This document shows positions 19,674 to 28,070 of a DNA stretch of 64,000 bases, piece by piece (the stretch's first letter is position 1; the number at the start of each line of letters is the position of its first letter). The stretch spans positions 1 through 64,000 of the forward strand of contig NZ_CABPSQ010000013.1 in assembly GCF_902459775.1 (NCBI RefSeq), read 5' to 3'. Made by a program: the position numbers and the translations under genes. The notes beneath the pieces were generated by a model, which saw nothing but the letters and a program-made list of their open reading frames with translations, had not been told where the DNA came from and made no database searches. This stretch comes from Pandoraea captiosa (GTDB lineage: Bacteria; Pseudomonadota; Gammaproteobacteria; Burkholderiales; Burkholderiaceae).

Positions 19674-20540
19674 ATGTCAGAACGTCCGATTATAGACTGG
19701 CCCGTCTGGCTCGTCTCACCGCCAGGCCGCTACGCGCTCGCATGGGAACAGGCCCTTTTCGACCAATGGGTCGGGGATCTGTTCGGCTATCACGCGCTGC
19801 AACTGGGGCGTCCCGAGCTCGATACGCTGCGCGAAAACCGCATGCCCTACCGCGGCCTCATTCTTCCCGCCGCACGCGGCCCGCAAGCGCCCCCTCTCAT
19901 GACCAAGGCCGCCAGCGACACGACCGCCGTCGGGACATCCTGCGACTCTGGGTCCGGCGCCGCCGACATGGTCGCACGCGACATTCTCGTGAGCCGCTTC
20001 GACGAGCTGCCCATCGCGACCGCCAGCACGGATCTCGTGGTGCTGCCGCATGTGCTCGAGTTCGCCGAAAATCCGCACGACATTCTGCGTGAAGTCGAGC
20101 GCATTCTGGTGCCCGAGGGACAGGTCATCATCACGGGCTTCAACAACCTGAGCCTGTGGGGGGCACGCGAAGAGCTGGGGCGACTGGCGGGCACGCCGTT
20201 CCTGCCCCCTGGGGCGGATCTGATTGCGTTCACGCGCCTGAAAGACTGGCTCAAGCTGCTGTCGTTCGACATCGATCGTGGCCGCTTTGGCTGCTATCGT
20301 CCGCCGCTGCGAGGCGAGCACTGGCTGCAGCGCTTCGAATTCATGGAGCCGGCCGGCGACCGCTGGTGGCCGATCTTCGGGGCGCTTTACGCCGTGCGCG
20401 CCGTCAAGCGCGTCAAGGGCATGCGCTTGGTCGGTAAAGTTCGCAAGCGTATACTCGGCCTCCAGCCGGCGGCGGCGCCGGTCGCGACACCCAACACGAC
20501 CCACCGCCAGATGGCAGAAGCGACCGACGCGTCCGATTGA
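19674..20540 (+). CDS. Class I SAM-dependent methyltransferase-like protein
   Basis: 288 residues. The N-terminus lacks a clear G-x-G-x-G SAM loop. The later half of a methyltransferase domain is recognisable: LVVLPHVLEFAENPHDILREVERILVPEGQVIITGFNNLSLWG, matching the Methyltransf_11 region after the acidic loop. The C-terminus is basic. Such proteins commonly sit beside gloB and rnhA in betaproteobacteria. Its start lies 14 bp from gloB; a TATACT hexamer at 19663-19668 would place transcription at or near the ATG. It is followed 11 bp later by rnhA, likely co-transcribed. Substrate unknown. Confidence 0.75.
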   Translation: MSERPIIDWPVWLVSPPGRYALAWEQALFDQWVGDLFGYHALQLGRPELDTLRENRMPYRGLILPAARGPQAPPLMTKAASDTTAVGTSCDSGSGAADMVARDILVSRFDELPIATASTDLVVLPHVLEFAENPHDILREVERILVPEGQVIITGFNNLSLWGAREELGRLAGTPFLPPGADLIAFTRLKDWLKLLSFDIDRGRFGCYRPPLRGEHWLQRFEFMEPAGDRWWPIFGALYAVRAVKRVKGMRLVGKVRKRILGLQPAAAPVATPNTTHRQMAEATDASD

Positions 20541-20551
20541 ACGTTTGAGAG

Positions 20552-20998
20552 ATGACCTTGCCGCAAGTTGAGATTTATACCGACGGTGCCTGCAAAGGCA
20601 ATCCCGGCCCCGGCGGCTGGGGCGCCCTGCTCGTCGCAGGCAAACACCGCAAGGAAATGTTTGGCGGCGAACCGAATACCACGAACAACCGCATGGAATT
20701 GCTGGCTGTCATCCGCGCGCTCGAAGCGCTGAACAAGCCGTGCCATGTCGTGCTGCATACCGATTCGCAGTATGTCCAGAAAGGCATCAGCGAGTGGATT
20801 CACGGCTGGAAAGCGCGGGGCTGGAAGACCGCTGCCAAGGAGCCTGTGAAGAATGCCGACCTCTGGCAGACGCTCGACGCCGTGTCGCAAAAGCATGACA
20901 TCGACTGGCGTTGGGTGAAGGGCCACGCGGGCCACGACGGCAATGAAGCGGCCGATCAGTTGGCCAATCGCGGCGTGGAGAGTCTGCGCCGCGGCTGA
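20552..20998 (+). CDS. rnhA: Ribonuclease HI
   Basis: 148 residues. All catalytic residues are in place: D11 in [17 protein letters not shown]49 in [10 protein letters not shown]71 in HTDSQYV, H125 in KGHAGH and D135 in NEAADQLA. The basic handle region [17 protein letters not shown] is present. It degrades RNA in RNA-DNA hybrids. It is placed between the methyltransferase and dnaQ, the usual rnhA-dnaQ arrangement of proteobacteria. Confidence 0.95.
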   Translation: MTLPQVEIYTDGACKGNPGPGGWGALLVAGKHRKEMFGGEPNTTNNRMELLAVIRALEALNKPCHVVLHTDSQYVQKGISEWIHGWKARGWKTAAKEPVKNADLWQTLDAVSQKHDIDWRWVKGHAGHDGNEAADQLANRGVESLRRG

Positions 20999-21094
20999 CC
21001 CCTGCTCTCCGTTTCAGCACCATACGCGCGCTGCGCAAGGCCAAGCGGCCCACAGCGCGCCAATTCCGAAAGTCCATCAACCTGATCGAACCTC

Positions 21095-21832
21095 ATGCGA
21101 CAACTGATCCTCGATACCGAAACTACAGGCCTGAATGCCAGGACGGGTGACCGTCTGCTGGAAATCGGCTGTGTCGAACTGGTCAATCGCCGCCTGACCG
21201 GCAACAACCTGCACTTCTATATCAATCCCGAGCGCGACAGCGATCCGGGCGCACTGGCGGTGCACGGGCTGACGACCGAATTCCTGTCCGACAAGCCCAA
21301 GTTCGCCGAGATTGCCGAGCAGTTGCGTGAGTACTGTCGCGGCGCCGAAATCATCATTCACAACGCGGCCTTCGACCTTGGCTTCCTCGACATGGAGTAC
21401 AGCCGTCTGGGCTGGCCGCCTTTCATGGAGCATTGCGCCGGACTGATCGATACCCTATTGCGCGCGCGTGAGATGTTCCCCGGCCGACGCAACTCGCTCG
21501 ATGCGCTGTGCGAACGACTCGGCGTGAACAACGCGCATCGTACGCTGCACGGCGCCTTGCTCGATGCGGAACTGCTCGCGGACGTCTATCTTGCGATGAC
21601 GCGCGGTCAGGAAAGTCTCGTCATCGACGAAGGTGAAAGCGATCAGGGGAACGATGGCGTGACGCGCGAGAAGATTTCGCTGCGCCAGTTCGAGTTGCCG
21701 GTGATCCTCGCCGCCGCCGAAGAAATCGAACTGCACGACGGCGTGCTCAACGGTATCGACAAAGGCATCAAGGGCACCTGCGTCTGGCGCAAGGAACCGG
21801 AACCACCTGAAGGTGAAGCCGCCGCTGCGTGA
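21095..21832 (+). CDS. dnaQ: DNA polymerase III epsilon subunit (3'-5' proofreading exonuclease)
   Basis: 245 residues, DnaQ-type DEDDh exonuclease. ExoI is ILDTETTG (D7, E9), ExoII is HNAAFDLGFLD (D94), and ExoIII is HGALLDAE (H152, D157). After residue 200 a segment RQFELPVIL may be the sliding-clamp contact, followed by a short linker and the C-terminal KEPEPPEGE tail expected to bind the alpha subunit. It lies 96 bp after rnhA. Confidence 0.93.
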   Translation: MRQLILDTETTGLNARTGDRLLEIGCVELVNRRLTGNNLHFYINPERDSDPGALAVHGLTTEFLSDKPKFAEIAEQLREYCRGAEIIIHNAAFDLGFLDMEYSRLGWPPFMEHCAGLIDTLLRAREMFPGRRNSLDALCERLGVNNAHRTLHGALLDAELLADVYLAMTRGQESLVIDEGESDQGNDGVTREKISLRQFELPVILAAAEEIELHDGVLNGIDKGIKGTCVWRKEPEPPEGEAAAA

Positions 21833-21879
21833 ATCCCGGGACGAATGGGAACGGCTTGCGAAAATTTCGCGTGAGGCCC

Positions 21880-21908
21880 TTCCCAAATGAAGAAAACGTC
21901 CCTATAAT
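21880..21908 (+). promoter_or_regulatory. Promoter of the tRNA-Val transcript
   Basis: A consensus TATAAT lies at 21903-21908, 17 bases after TTCCCA (21880-21885). The predicted transcription start is near 21915, about 185 bases before the mature tRNA. A GC-rich stretch follows the -10, as usual for stable-RNA promoters. Confidence 0.6.
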
Positions 21909-21914
21909 CGCTGT

Positions 21915-22099
21915 CTTTGCTGCTTGCGAGTCATCGCAAGAAACGGCGTGAAGTGATCGAGAGATATCGTCACGACGGCAGCAAAATAGATCGAAAAGAA
22001 AGGTTGCAGAGTTCTACGAAAACAGTTAAAGTTCTGCTCCTGATTGCGAAAGAAGAACTTCAGCAATCGACACTAAATCATTGATTTAGTTAATGATTT
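21915..22099 (+). other. Long structured 5' leader of the tRNA-Val transcript
   Basis: The leader contains an inverted repeat AAGTTCT (22029-22035) / AGAACTT (22054-22060). Next to the tRNA is a 19-bp palindrome, 22072-22090, with arms ACTAAATCA / TGATTTAGT. It is AT-rich compared with its surroundings. It may be a processing spacer; no ORF with a ribosome site is visible. Confidence 0.4.
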
Positions 22100-22174
22100 G
22101 GGTGGTTAGCTCAGCGGTAGAGCACTGCCTTCACACGGCAGGGGTCACAGGTTCAATCCCTGTACCACCCACCA
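22100..22174 (+). tRNA. tRNA-Val (anticodon CAC)
   Basis: 75 nt including an encoded CCA. The acceptor stem GGGTGGT pairs with ACCACCC. The D arm is GCTCAGCGGTAGAGC, the anticodon stem CTGCC/GGCAG encloses TTCACAC (anticodon CAC, reading GTG), and the T arm is ACAGGTTCAATCCCTGT. All standard elements are present. Confidence 0.97.
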
Positions 22175-22181
22175 AATTCGA

Positions 22182-22208
22182 AGGGCCGACAATGCGTCGG
22201 CCCTTTTT
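22182..22208 (+). terminator. Rho-independent terminator of tRNA-Val
   Basis: A 9-bp stem AGGGCCGAC (22182-22190) / GTCGGCCCT (22196-22204) with a five-base loop is followed by TTTTT, 8 bp after the tRNA CCA end. Confidence 0.88.
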
Positions 22209-22277
22209 GCATTCCGCGTCTGAATTCGGGATGGGGTGCATCCGATGCGCCCCATCCTGCCCATCCTCCACCACTCG

Positions 22278-23642
22278 TCAGCGCTTGAATCCCGCCGCGC
22301 CGATCACCCTCACGTCCGAACCGTTCAGCGAGTAGACGATCCCCGCATTGTTCGCCGCCGCGCCGGTCAGCACGCCTTGCGTCGAGAACGTGCACGCACC
22401 GCCCGAACATGTGCCGCCCGTGACGTTCTGCGTCATGGTGCTGAACGTCGCTCGCGCACCGTCCGGTCCCACCGTCGTCGCCCCAGCACCGGTCACATAC
22501 GTTCGTCCCGGCATCGCGATCGTCAGATTAGGCGTCACGTTGTACTGCGCATTCTGAAAAGCGATGCTCAGGGAACCCGACACCGTGCCCGTCGCGCCCG
22601 CGACCATATCGATGGCACTGGTGGCGCCAACGAGTGCGTACGTCATCGTGCCGGACACCGGCAAATTCGCATCCAACGTGGGTTTGCCCACGACGAATGG
22701 CATGCCCGCCAATCGCGTCGACAAGTCCATCGGCACGCCGTGATCCGTGACCTCGCCTGCCGTCCAGCGCCCCCATCCGAGATCGTCCAGCTTGCCCGCG
22801 TCGGCCACCGTCACCGCGGAATTCACCACGAATGGCATCGCCCCATTCGCAAACTTCGTCAGCGCGCTCTGTGCGTCGAACGTCGCCGTGCCCGCGCCGA
22901 GGCTCGCAAGTCCGTCCGAACCCCAATTCATGAACGTGTAACCCGGTCCGCTTTGCAGCACGATGGGGGGCGGCAGCGTCGGCCCCGAGGGAAGTGACGG
23001 AACGATAGACCCCGGATTCCCCACCCCGCCCGAGCCGCCCGGCAATTGTGTTATCGGTGGCGCCACCAGGATCGGGGGCGGCGGGACGGTGTCGTTCTGC
23101 GCCGGCGGCGGCAAAAACGGCGACGGCCGCGGCGCGAACGCCAGCCCCGGATTCTGAGGCAAGATAATCGGTGGCGCTGTCGTTGGCGGGACGAAGCCGA
23201 ACTGTCCGGGCGAAAAGATTGCCGAGCCGCCGGAATTCGTGACGGCAATCGCACCCTCCAGCACAGAGACATAGAGCCCGGGTTGAACCCCCGGCGTTAC
23301 GGGCCGCGCACCGTCACCGCCCCCCGCGCCGACGATCGACGATGTCGGCCCGGCATAGCGGCTGGGATCGAACGCGATGGTTTGCGCGTTCACATGCGAC
23401 ACACATGCGATCATCGCCGTCGCCGCGATGACGCGAAGCGAATTCGCGAGTCGCGTCCAAGCCCGATTGGCAACGGCGGCCGAGCGGACATCGCATTGCG
23501 TGGAGACCGTACGCGGCGCGAAGGCTGTCATACGTCGCGTCAACCCGATGTTCAACAGACAGCCATCGACCGACATCGCCGTCCGACGCCCACGCGGCGC
23601 ACGACGTGTCTTAGCGGAAGTCATAGCGAGCGACGATTTCAT
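22278..23642 (-). CDS. Secreted FecR-like/C-terminal beta-barrel protein, probable cargo of the adjacent Slam-type exporter
   Basis: 454 residues from the ATG at 23642, which has CGGAG five bases upstream and overlaps the exporter gene by 32 bp. That start gives a very long leader of about 87 residues before a signal-peptide core (LRVIAATAMIACVSHVNAQ); later ATGs at 23576 and 23531 would give an ordinary one. A FecR C-terminal-like strand segment follows (LYVSVLEGAIAVTNSGG, FSPGQFGFVP), then a Pro-rich linker. The C-terminal 230 residues resemble the TbpB/hemophilin handle barrel, ending with G-x-x-x-G-x-x-A-x-x-x-G-x-x-Y (GVLTGAAANNAGIVYSL). It lacks a clear lipobox (MIAC is weak). Cargo role inferred from fold and pairing. 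Confidence 0.6.
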   Translation of the reverse strand: MKSSLAMTSAKTRRAPRGRRTAMSVDGCLLNIGLTRRMTAFAPRTVSTQCDVRSAAVANRAWTRLANSLRVIAATAMIACVSHVNAQTIAFDPSRYAGPTSSIVGAGGGDGARPVTPGVQPGLYVSVLEGAIAVTNSGGSAIFSPGQFGFVPPTTAPPIILPQNPGLAFAPRPSPFLPPPAQNDTVPPPPILVAPPITQLPGGSGGVGNPGSIVPSLPSGPTLPPPIVLQSGPGYTFMNWGSDGLASLGAGTATFDAQSALTKFANGAMPFVVNSAVTVADAGKLDDLGWGRWTAGEVTDHGVPMDLSTRLAGMPFVVGKPTLDANLPVSGTMTYALVGATSAIDMVAGATGTVSGSLSIAFQNAQYNVTPNLTIAMPGRTYVTGAGATTVGPDGARATFSTMTQNVTGGTCSGGACTFSTQGVLTGAAANNAGIVYSLNGSDVRVIGAAGFKR

Positions 23643-24984
23643 AAACACTCCGGTGATAGTCGTACAACGTCAGACTGGAACGATTTCGGGTGAAGCTGTA
23701 TTGCGGCGTGATCGAGAAAGCTTTCGTGACGAAGTAGGAGTAGCCAGCCCGCACATCGAGCTGGCGATCGCGCCGCTCCACTAGGAACATGCTGTCGAGC
23801 GTGTCGTAATCGCGCCGCTCGAAACTCACGCTCGCGAACAGCACCTGATTGGGCATGACGTGCCATTCGCCACCGGTGCGCCCGCCCCACAGATCGTTGC
23901 CGAACGCCGCCGCATTGCCGTCCTTGGGACTTTCGCGTCCGCCATACATCGACGCAAAAACGACGGGTGCGCCATAAACGCTCGAGAACCCCTTGACCAC
24001 CGACGCCCCGCCGACTGCCCGGTTGACGTCGCGCACGTTCGTGCCCATGTAGCGCAGCGGCGTGTATTGCCCGAACGCGGCTGCCTGAAGCCCGTTGCCG
24101 AGATCCCTCGTCCATTGCGCCGAGAAACCGTTCAGATTGCGATAGCTCTCGGCGTCGAGCCACATGTGCTGATTGACGTACTGCACGCCAAAGTTGTTCG
24201 GGCCGGACAACCAGTTCGCGCCGAGCTGCAACGTATAGCTGCCCTGATCGAAAGCGCGAGCGTTGCCGCCATACCGACGAATGTCGAAATCCGCACCGCC
24301 CGAGACGACGAGATGGTCCGTCACCGCGTGACGCACGAGCACGCCACCGCTCACGTCCCCAAAGTTCGCCGGCGTGCCGCGCGCCGTGCCGTCGAGTACG
24401 AAGACGAGACCGCCCAGCGACGGAATGGCGATGGACGAATTGGTCGTGGCATTGTTGGCGTTGGTGTCGCGTCCGAAATTGCCCTGGACATAACCGGTCA
24501 CCGCCGTACGTTCCCCGACCGGCACGTCGATGGCGTTCAGATAGGCCTGAATCACCGGCCTGACACCCTCCGGTACATCGCCGGACGCCACACTCTCGAA
24601 TTCACGTCGCGCGTCCTCTCGCTGCCCCAGCGCGAAATAGACGCGAGCGAGTTCGAGTCGCGCGGGCCCGTCCCCGGGGCGCTGCGCCACAGTTCGCTTC
24701 AACGCACGCTCGGCAACGTCGAGGTGCCGCGTGTCGGCCGCCGCAATGCCGAGCAGGTAGTCGTACTCCGCATCCCCGGCAAGACGGCCTTCGAGCGGCG
24801 CCAGCACCGCATACGCCTCTTCCGGCGATTTGGCCTTCATGAAGGCACGGGCCTGCGTGATGGCAGGATCGCGCGTGTTCGCGCCGGACGCCGCCGATGT
24901 GTCGGCAGCATGCGCGACCGACGTCATGACAACGGCAACCGCCGCCGCGACGATGACGCGTCGGCTACTCGATAAAACAGACAT
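23611..24984 (-). CDS. Surface lipoprotein assembly modifier (Slam/DUF560, type XI secretion) outer-membrane protein
   Basis: 457 residues. The signal peptide ends at SVAHA (residue 26). Residues 35-150 form TPR-like helices (AFMKAKSPEEAYAVLAPLEGRLAGD, ARLELARVYFALGQREDARREFE). From about 160 the chain alternates amphipathic strands typical of a 14-strand outer-membrane barrel, with many G-x-Y/F turns, and ends YEIVARYDFR. TPR plus barrel is the Slam/DUF560 architecture, which moves TbpB-like proteins to the cell surface. Its stop overlaps the cargo gene start, so both are one operon. A generic TPR-porin fusion is the alternative. Confidence 0.7.
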   Translation of the reverse strand: MSVLSSSRRVIVAAAVAVVMTSVAHAADTSAASGANTRDPAITQARAFMKAKSPEEAYAVLAPLEGRLAGDAEYDYLLGIAAADTRHLDVAERALKRTVAQRPGDGPARLELARVYFALGQREDARREFESVASGDVPEGVRPVIQAYLNAIDVPVGERTAVTGYVQGNFGRDTNANNATTNSSIAIPSLGGLVFVLDGTARGTPANFGDVSGGVLVRHAVTDHLVVSGGADFDIRRYGGNARAFDQGSYTLQLGANWLSGPNNFGVQYVNQHMWLDAESYRNLNGFSAQWTRDLGNGLQAAAFGQYTPLRYMGTNVRDVNRAVGGASVVKGFSSVYGAPVVFASMYGGRESPKDGNAAAFGNDLWGGRTGGEWHVMPNQVLFASVSFERRDYDTLDSMFLVERRDRQLDVRAGYSYFVTKAFSITPQYSFTRNRSSLTLYDYHRSVYEIVARYDFR

Positions 24985-25340
24985 TCAATGAACCCCCGGT
25001 ACGACGAAACCTCCGGCACTGCCGGTAGCGTCTTGCTGGCTTGTTGATTGTTTTGCTTATTGCAACTGCATGGCCGAACCACGTCGCGCGCGCATCTCTT
25101 TTGCGTGCGACGTCATGGCGAACGTCCGGCGGAAGTCGGGGGGGGGATGACTGCACCCGGGCGTAGGTCGCCCGGGGCCGGTACGTTGGGCGCCATTAGA
25201 GCGCAAGGCGCAAGCGCTGACAAGCAGGAAATCAGCCTGTTGGACGGCGAACACAGATGACCGGCTTCTGGTCGGCAGAACGGACTGGCGCGGACTCACG
25301 CCGAAATTCATCGCCGGTTTTTCATAGATTTTTACTATTG

Positions 25341-25359
25341 AATAAAGAAAATCATTATG
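25341..25359. promoter_or_regulatory. Candidate Fur box
   Basis: AATAAAGAAAATCATTATG matches 15 of 19 positions of the classical Fur box (GATAATGATAATCATTATC), with the 3' half nearly perfect. It lies 356 bp upstream of the Slam-type gene and 254 bp upstream of icd. Iron control would suit a TbpB/hemophore-like export system. The distance and AT-rich setting leave chance similarity possible. Confidence 0.4.
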
Positions 25360-25454
25360 AATTCGCTCATCAAATGCCTTCCAAATCGCTGTCTGTTACC
25401 CACGCCGCCCCGGCCTGCGGGGTTTTCGACGGCGTTATGGGGACTTCCGTGCCA

Positions 25455-25468
25455 GTCTTATATAAGAC
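25455..25468. promoter_or_regulatory. 14-bp perfect palindrome upstream of icd
   Basis: GTCTTATATAAGAC reads identically on both strands and lies 145 bp before the icd ATG, within the likely promoter region. Its size and symmetry suit a dimeric repressor site (GntR or similar). The binding factor is unknown to me. Confidence 0.45.
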
Positions 25469-25613
25469 CCGAGCATTCACATTACGAAAAGGCATTTCAG
25501 TTTTGCCCCCGACCCGTGTCACAATCGGGGGAAATTTGTCATGGCTAGCGGACTGTCACCCCAGTCGGCGGCGTTCCCCCACCTTTTCCTGATTCTTGAA
25601 TCCGAGACCAGCG

Positions 25614-27854
25614 ATGAGTACGCAGCAACCCAGCATCATCTACACCCTGACCGACGAAGCACCGCTTCTGGCCACCGGCTCTTTCCTTCCGATCATCCGC
25701 ACCTTCACCGCCCCGGCGGGCGTGGCGATCGAGACGAGCGACATTTCGGTCTCGGGCCGTATCCTCGGCGAATTCCCCGAATTCCTGACCGAAGAACAAC
25801 GCGTGCCGGACAACCTCGCCGAACTGGGCCGTCTGACGCAGGACCCGAACACGAACATCATCAAGCTGCCGAACATCAGCGCATCGGTTTTCCAACTCCA
25901 GAGCGCCATCAAGGAACTTCAGTCGAAGGGCTACAAGGTCCCGGACTATCCTGAAGATCCGAAGACCGACGAAGAGAAAGCCATTCAGAAGCGCTATTCG
26001 AAGTGCCTCGGCTCGGCCGTCAACCCGGTCCTGCGCGAAGGCAACTCGGACCGCCGCGCACCGCTCGCCGTCAAGAACTACGCCAAGAAGCACCCGCACA
26101 GCATGGGCGAGTGGAGCATGGCTTCGCGCACGCACGTCGCGCACATGAAGCATGGCGACTTCTACCACGGTGAAAAGTCGATGACGATCGACAAGGCCCG
26201 CGACGTCCGTATGGAGCTCGTCACCAACAGCGGCAAGACGATCGTGCTCAAGCCGAAGGTCTCGCTGCTCGACGGCGAAATCATCGACAGCATGTTCATG
26301 AGCAAGAAGGCGCTGTGCGAGTTCTACGAAGAGCAGATGGAAGACGCACGCAAGACCGGCGTCATGTTCTCGCTGCACGTGAAGGCCACCATGATGAAGG
26401 TCTCGCACCCCATCGTCTTCGGCCACGCCGTGAAGATCTTCTACAAGGAAGCCTTCGAAAAGCACGGCAAGCTGTTCGACGAACTGGGTGTGAACGTCAA
26501 TAACGGTCTCGTGAACCTGTACGAGAAGATCGAAGCCCTGCCGAGCACGCAGCGCGAAGAGATCATTCGCGATCTGCACGCCTGCCACGAGCACCGTCCG
26601 GAACTCGCGATGGTCGACTCGGCCAAGGGCATCTCGAACCTGCACGCACCGAACGACGTGATCGTCGACGCTTCGATGCCTGCCATGATCCGCATCGGCG
26701 GCAAGATGTGGGGCGCCGACGGCCGGCCGAAGGACACGAAGGCCGTGATCCCGGAAAGCACGTTCGCTCGCATCTATCAGGAAATCATCAACTTCTGCAA
26801 GACAAACGGTGCATTCGACCCGACCACCATGGGTACGGTGCCGAACGTCGGCCTGATGGCGCAGAAGGCGGAAGAGTACGGCTCGCACGACAAGACGTTC
26901 GAGATCGCCGAAGACGGCGTGGCGAACATCGTCGACATCGCCACGGGCGAAGTGCTGCTCTCGCAGAACGTGGAAGCCGGCGACATCTGGCGTATGTGCC
27001 AGGTCAAGGACGCGCCGATCCGTGACTGGGTGAAGCTCGCAGTGAACCGCGTGCGCAACTCGGGCATGCCGGCCGTGTTCTGGCTCGACCCGTACCGTCC
27101 GCACGAAGCCGAACTGATCAAGAAGGTCGAAAAGTACCTGAAGGATTACGACACGACCGGTCTCGATATCCAGATCATGTCGCAAGTGCGCGCCATGCGT
27201 TACACGCTCGAGCGCGTGATCCGTGGCCTGGACACCATCTCGGTGACCGGCAACATTCTGCGCGACTACCTGACCGACCTGTTCCCGATCATGGAACTGG
27301 GCACCAGCGCCAAGATGCTTTCGATCGTGCCGCTCATGGCCGGTGGCGGCATGTACGAAACGGGCGCCGGCGGTTCGGCACCGAAGCATGTCAAGCAACT
27401 GGTGGAAGAGAATCACCTGCGCTGGGACTCGCTGGGTGAATTCCTGGCGCTGGCCGTGTCGCTGGAAGACCTCGGCATCAAGACGGGTAACGAACGCGCC
27501 AAGATCCTCGCCAAGACGCTCGACGCCGCTACGGGCAAGCTGCTCGACAACAACAAGGGTCCGTCGCCGAAGACCGGCGAGCTGGACAACCGTGGCAGCC
27601 AGTTCTACCTGGCAATGTACTGGGCGCAGGAACTTGCCGAGCAGAAGGACGACGCCGAACTGGCCAAGGTCTTCGCCCCGCTCGCCAAGCAACTGACCGA
27701 GAACGAGAAGACCATCGTGGGCGAACTCGCCGACGTGCAAGGCAAGCCGACCGACATCGGCGGCTACTACAAGCCGGACTTCGCAAAGCTCGAACAAGTC
27801 ATGCGCCCGAGCAAGACGTTCAACGCTGCGCTGGCAAGCGTCGCCAAGGCGTAA
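25614..27854 (+). CDS. icd: Isocitrate dehydrogenase (NADP), monomeric type
   Basis: 746 residues, the length of the monomeric NADP-IDH family and unrelated in size to the dimeric 415-residue enzyme. The N-terminus is [20 protein letters not shown]. Family blocks seen are [59 protein letters not shown] and [16 protein letters not shown]. It converts isocitrate to 2-oxoglutarate with NADPH in the TCA cycle. The start is the ATG at 25614, matching the family; six residues further upstream are open but unneeded. A strong terminator follows. Confidence 0.95.
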   Translation: MSTQQPSIIYTLTDEAPLLATGSFLPIIRTFTAPAGVAIETSDISVSGRILGEFPEFLTEEQRVPDNLAELGRLTQDPNTNIIKLPNISASVFQLQSAIKELQSKGYKVPDYPEDPKTDEEKAIQKRYSKCLGSAVNPVLREGNSDRRAPLAVKNYAKKHPHSMGEWSMASRTHVAHMKHGDFYHGEKSMTIDKARDVRMELVTNSGKTIVLKPKVSLLDGEIIDSMFMSKKALCEFYEEQMEDARKTGVMFSLHVKATMMKVSHPIVFGHAVKIFYKEAFEKHGKLFDELGVNVNNGLVNLYEKIEALPSTQREEIIRDLHACHEHRPELAMVDSAKGISNLHAPNDVIVDASMPAMIRIGGKMWGADGRPKDTKAVIPESTFARIYQEIINFCKTNGAFDPTTMGTVPNVGLMAQKAEEYGSHDKTFEIAEDGVANIVDIATGEVLLSQNVEAGDIWRMCQVKDAPIRDWVKLAVNRVRNSGMPAVFWLDPYRPHEAELIKKVEKYLKDYDTTGLDIQIMSQVRAMRYTLERVIRGLDTISVTGNILRDYLTDLFPIMELGTSAKMLSIVPLMAGGGMYETGAGGSAPKHVKQLVEENHLRWDSLGEFLALAVSLEDLGIKTGNERAKILAKTLDAATGKLLDNNKGPSPKTGELDNRGSQFYLAMYWAQELAEQKDDAELAKVFAPLAKQLTENEKTIVGELADVQGKPTDIGGYYKPDFAKLEQVMRPSKTFNAALASVAKA

Positions 27855-27945
27855 GTCGTCAGCCGACAGTCGCTTCCGTACGACTTGTACGACGGCGCTG
27901 TCGGCGTAAGTCCGCAAGGATTGCGCCGACAGCTGCCAATAAAAA

Positions 27946-27978
27946 AGCGGGTCCATTTGCGTGGACCCGCTTTTTTTT
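27946..27978. terminator. Bidirectional terminator between icd and an MFS gene
   Basis: A 10-bp stem AGCGGGTCCA (27946-27955) / TGGACCCGCT (27962-27971) has a six-base loop, with T8 on the right and A6 on the left. It serves the convergent icd and MFS transcripts. Confidence 0.92.
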
Positions 27979-28070
27979 GACCTCGCTTCACCGCATTACC
28001 GCTTGCAGTGAAGGCAGCCGGAGGAAGTGCGGGCGACGCCGCCCTTCACTTCCCCCTCCGGAACGAACGA

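Larger units (their letters stand above)
24985..25613. promoter_or_regulatory. Divergent regulatory region between the exporter operon and icd
   Basis: 629 bp without a convincing gene. It holds a GC hairpin at 25156-25176 (CCCGGGCG-TAGGT-CGCCCGGG), a Fur-like site, a 14-bp palindrome and a second hairpin at 25506-25531 (CCCCCGA / TCGGGGG, 12-nt loop) in the icd leader. An 84-codon frame on the minus strand (25057-25311) has no recognisable features and is not called. Confidence 0.5.

Noticed and set aside
25057-25311. 84-codon minus-strand frame upstream of the Slam-type gene
   Set aside because: No ribosome site or conserved feature, and it overlaps the GC hairpin; kept as intergenic.
25545-27956. 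803-codon minus-strand open frame antisense to icd
   Set aside because: It mirrors a core metabolic gene and has no recognisable motif. The length comes from strong codon bias in icd.
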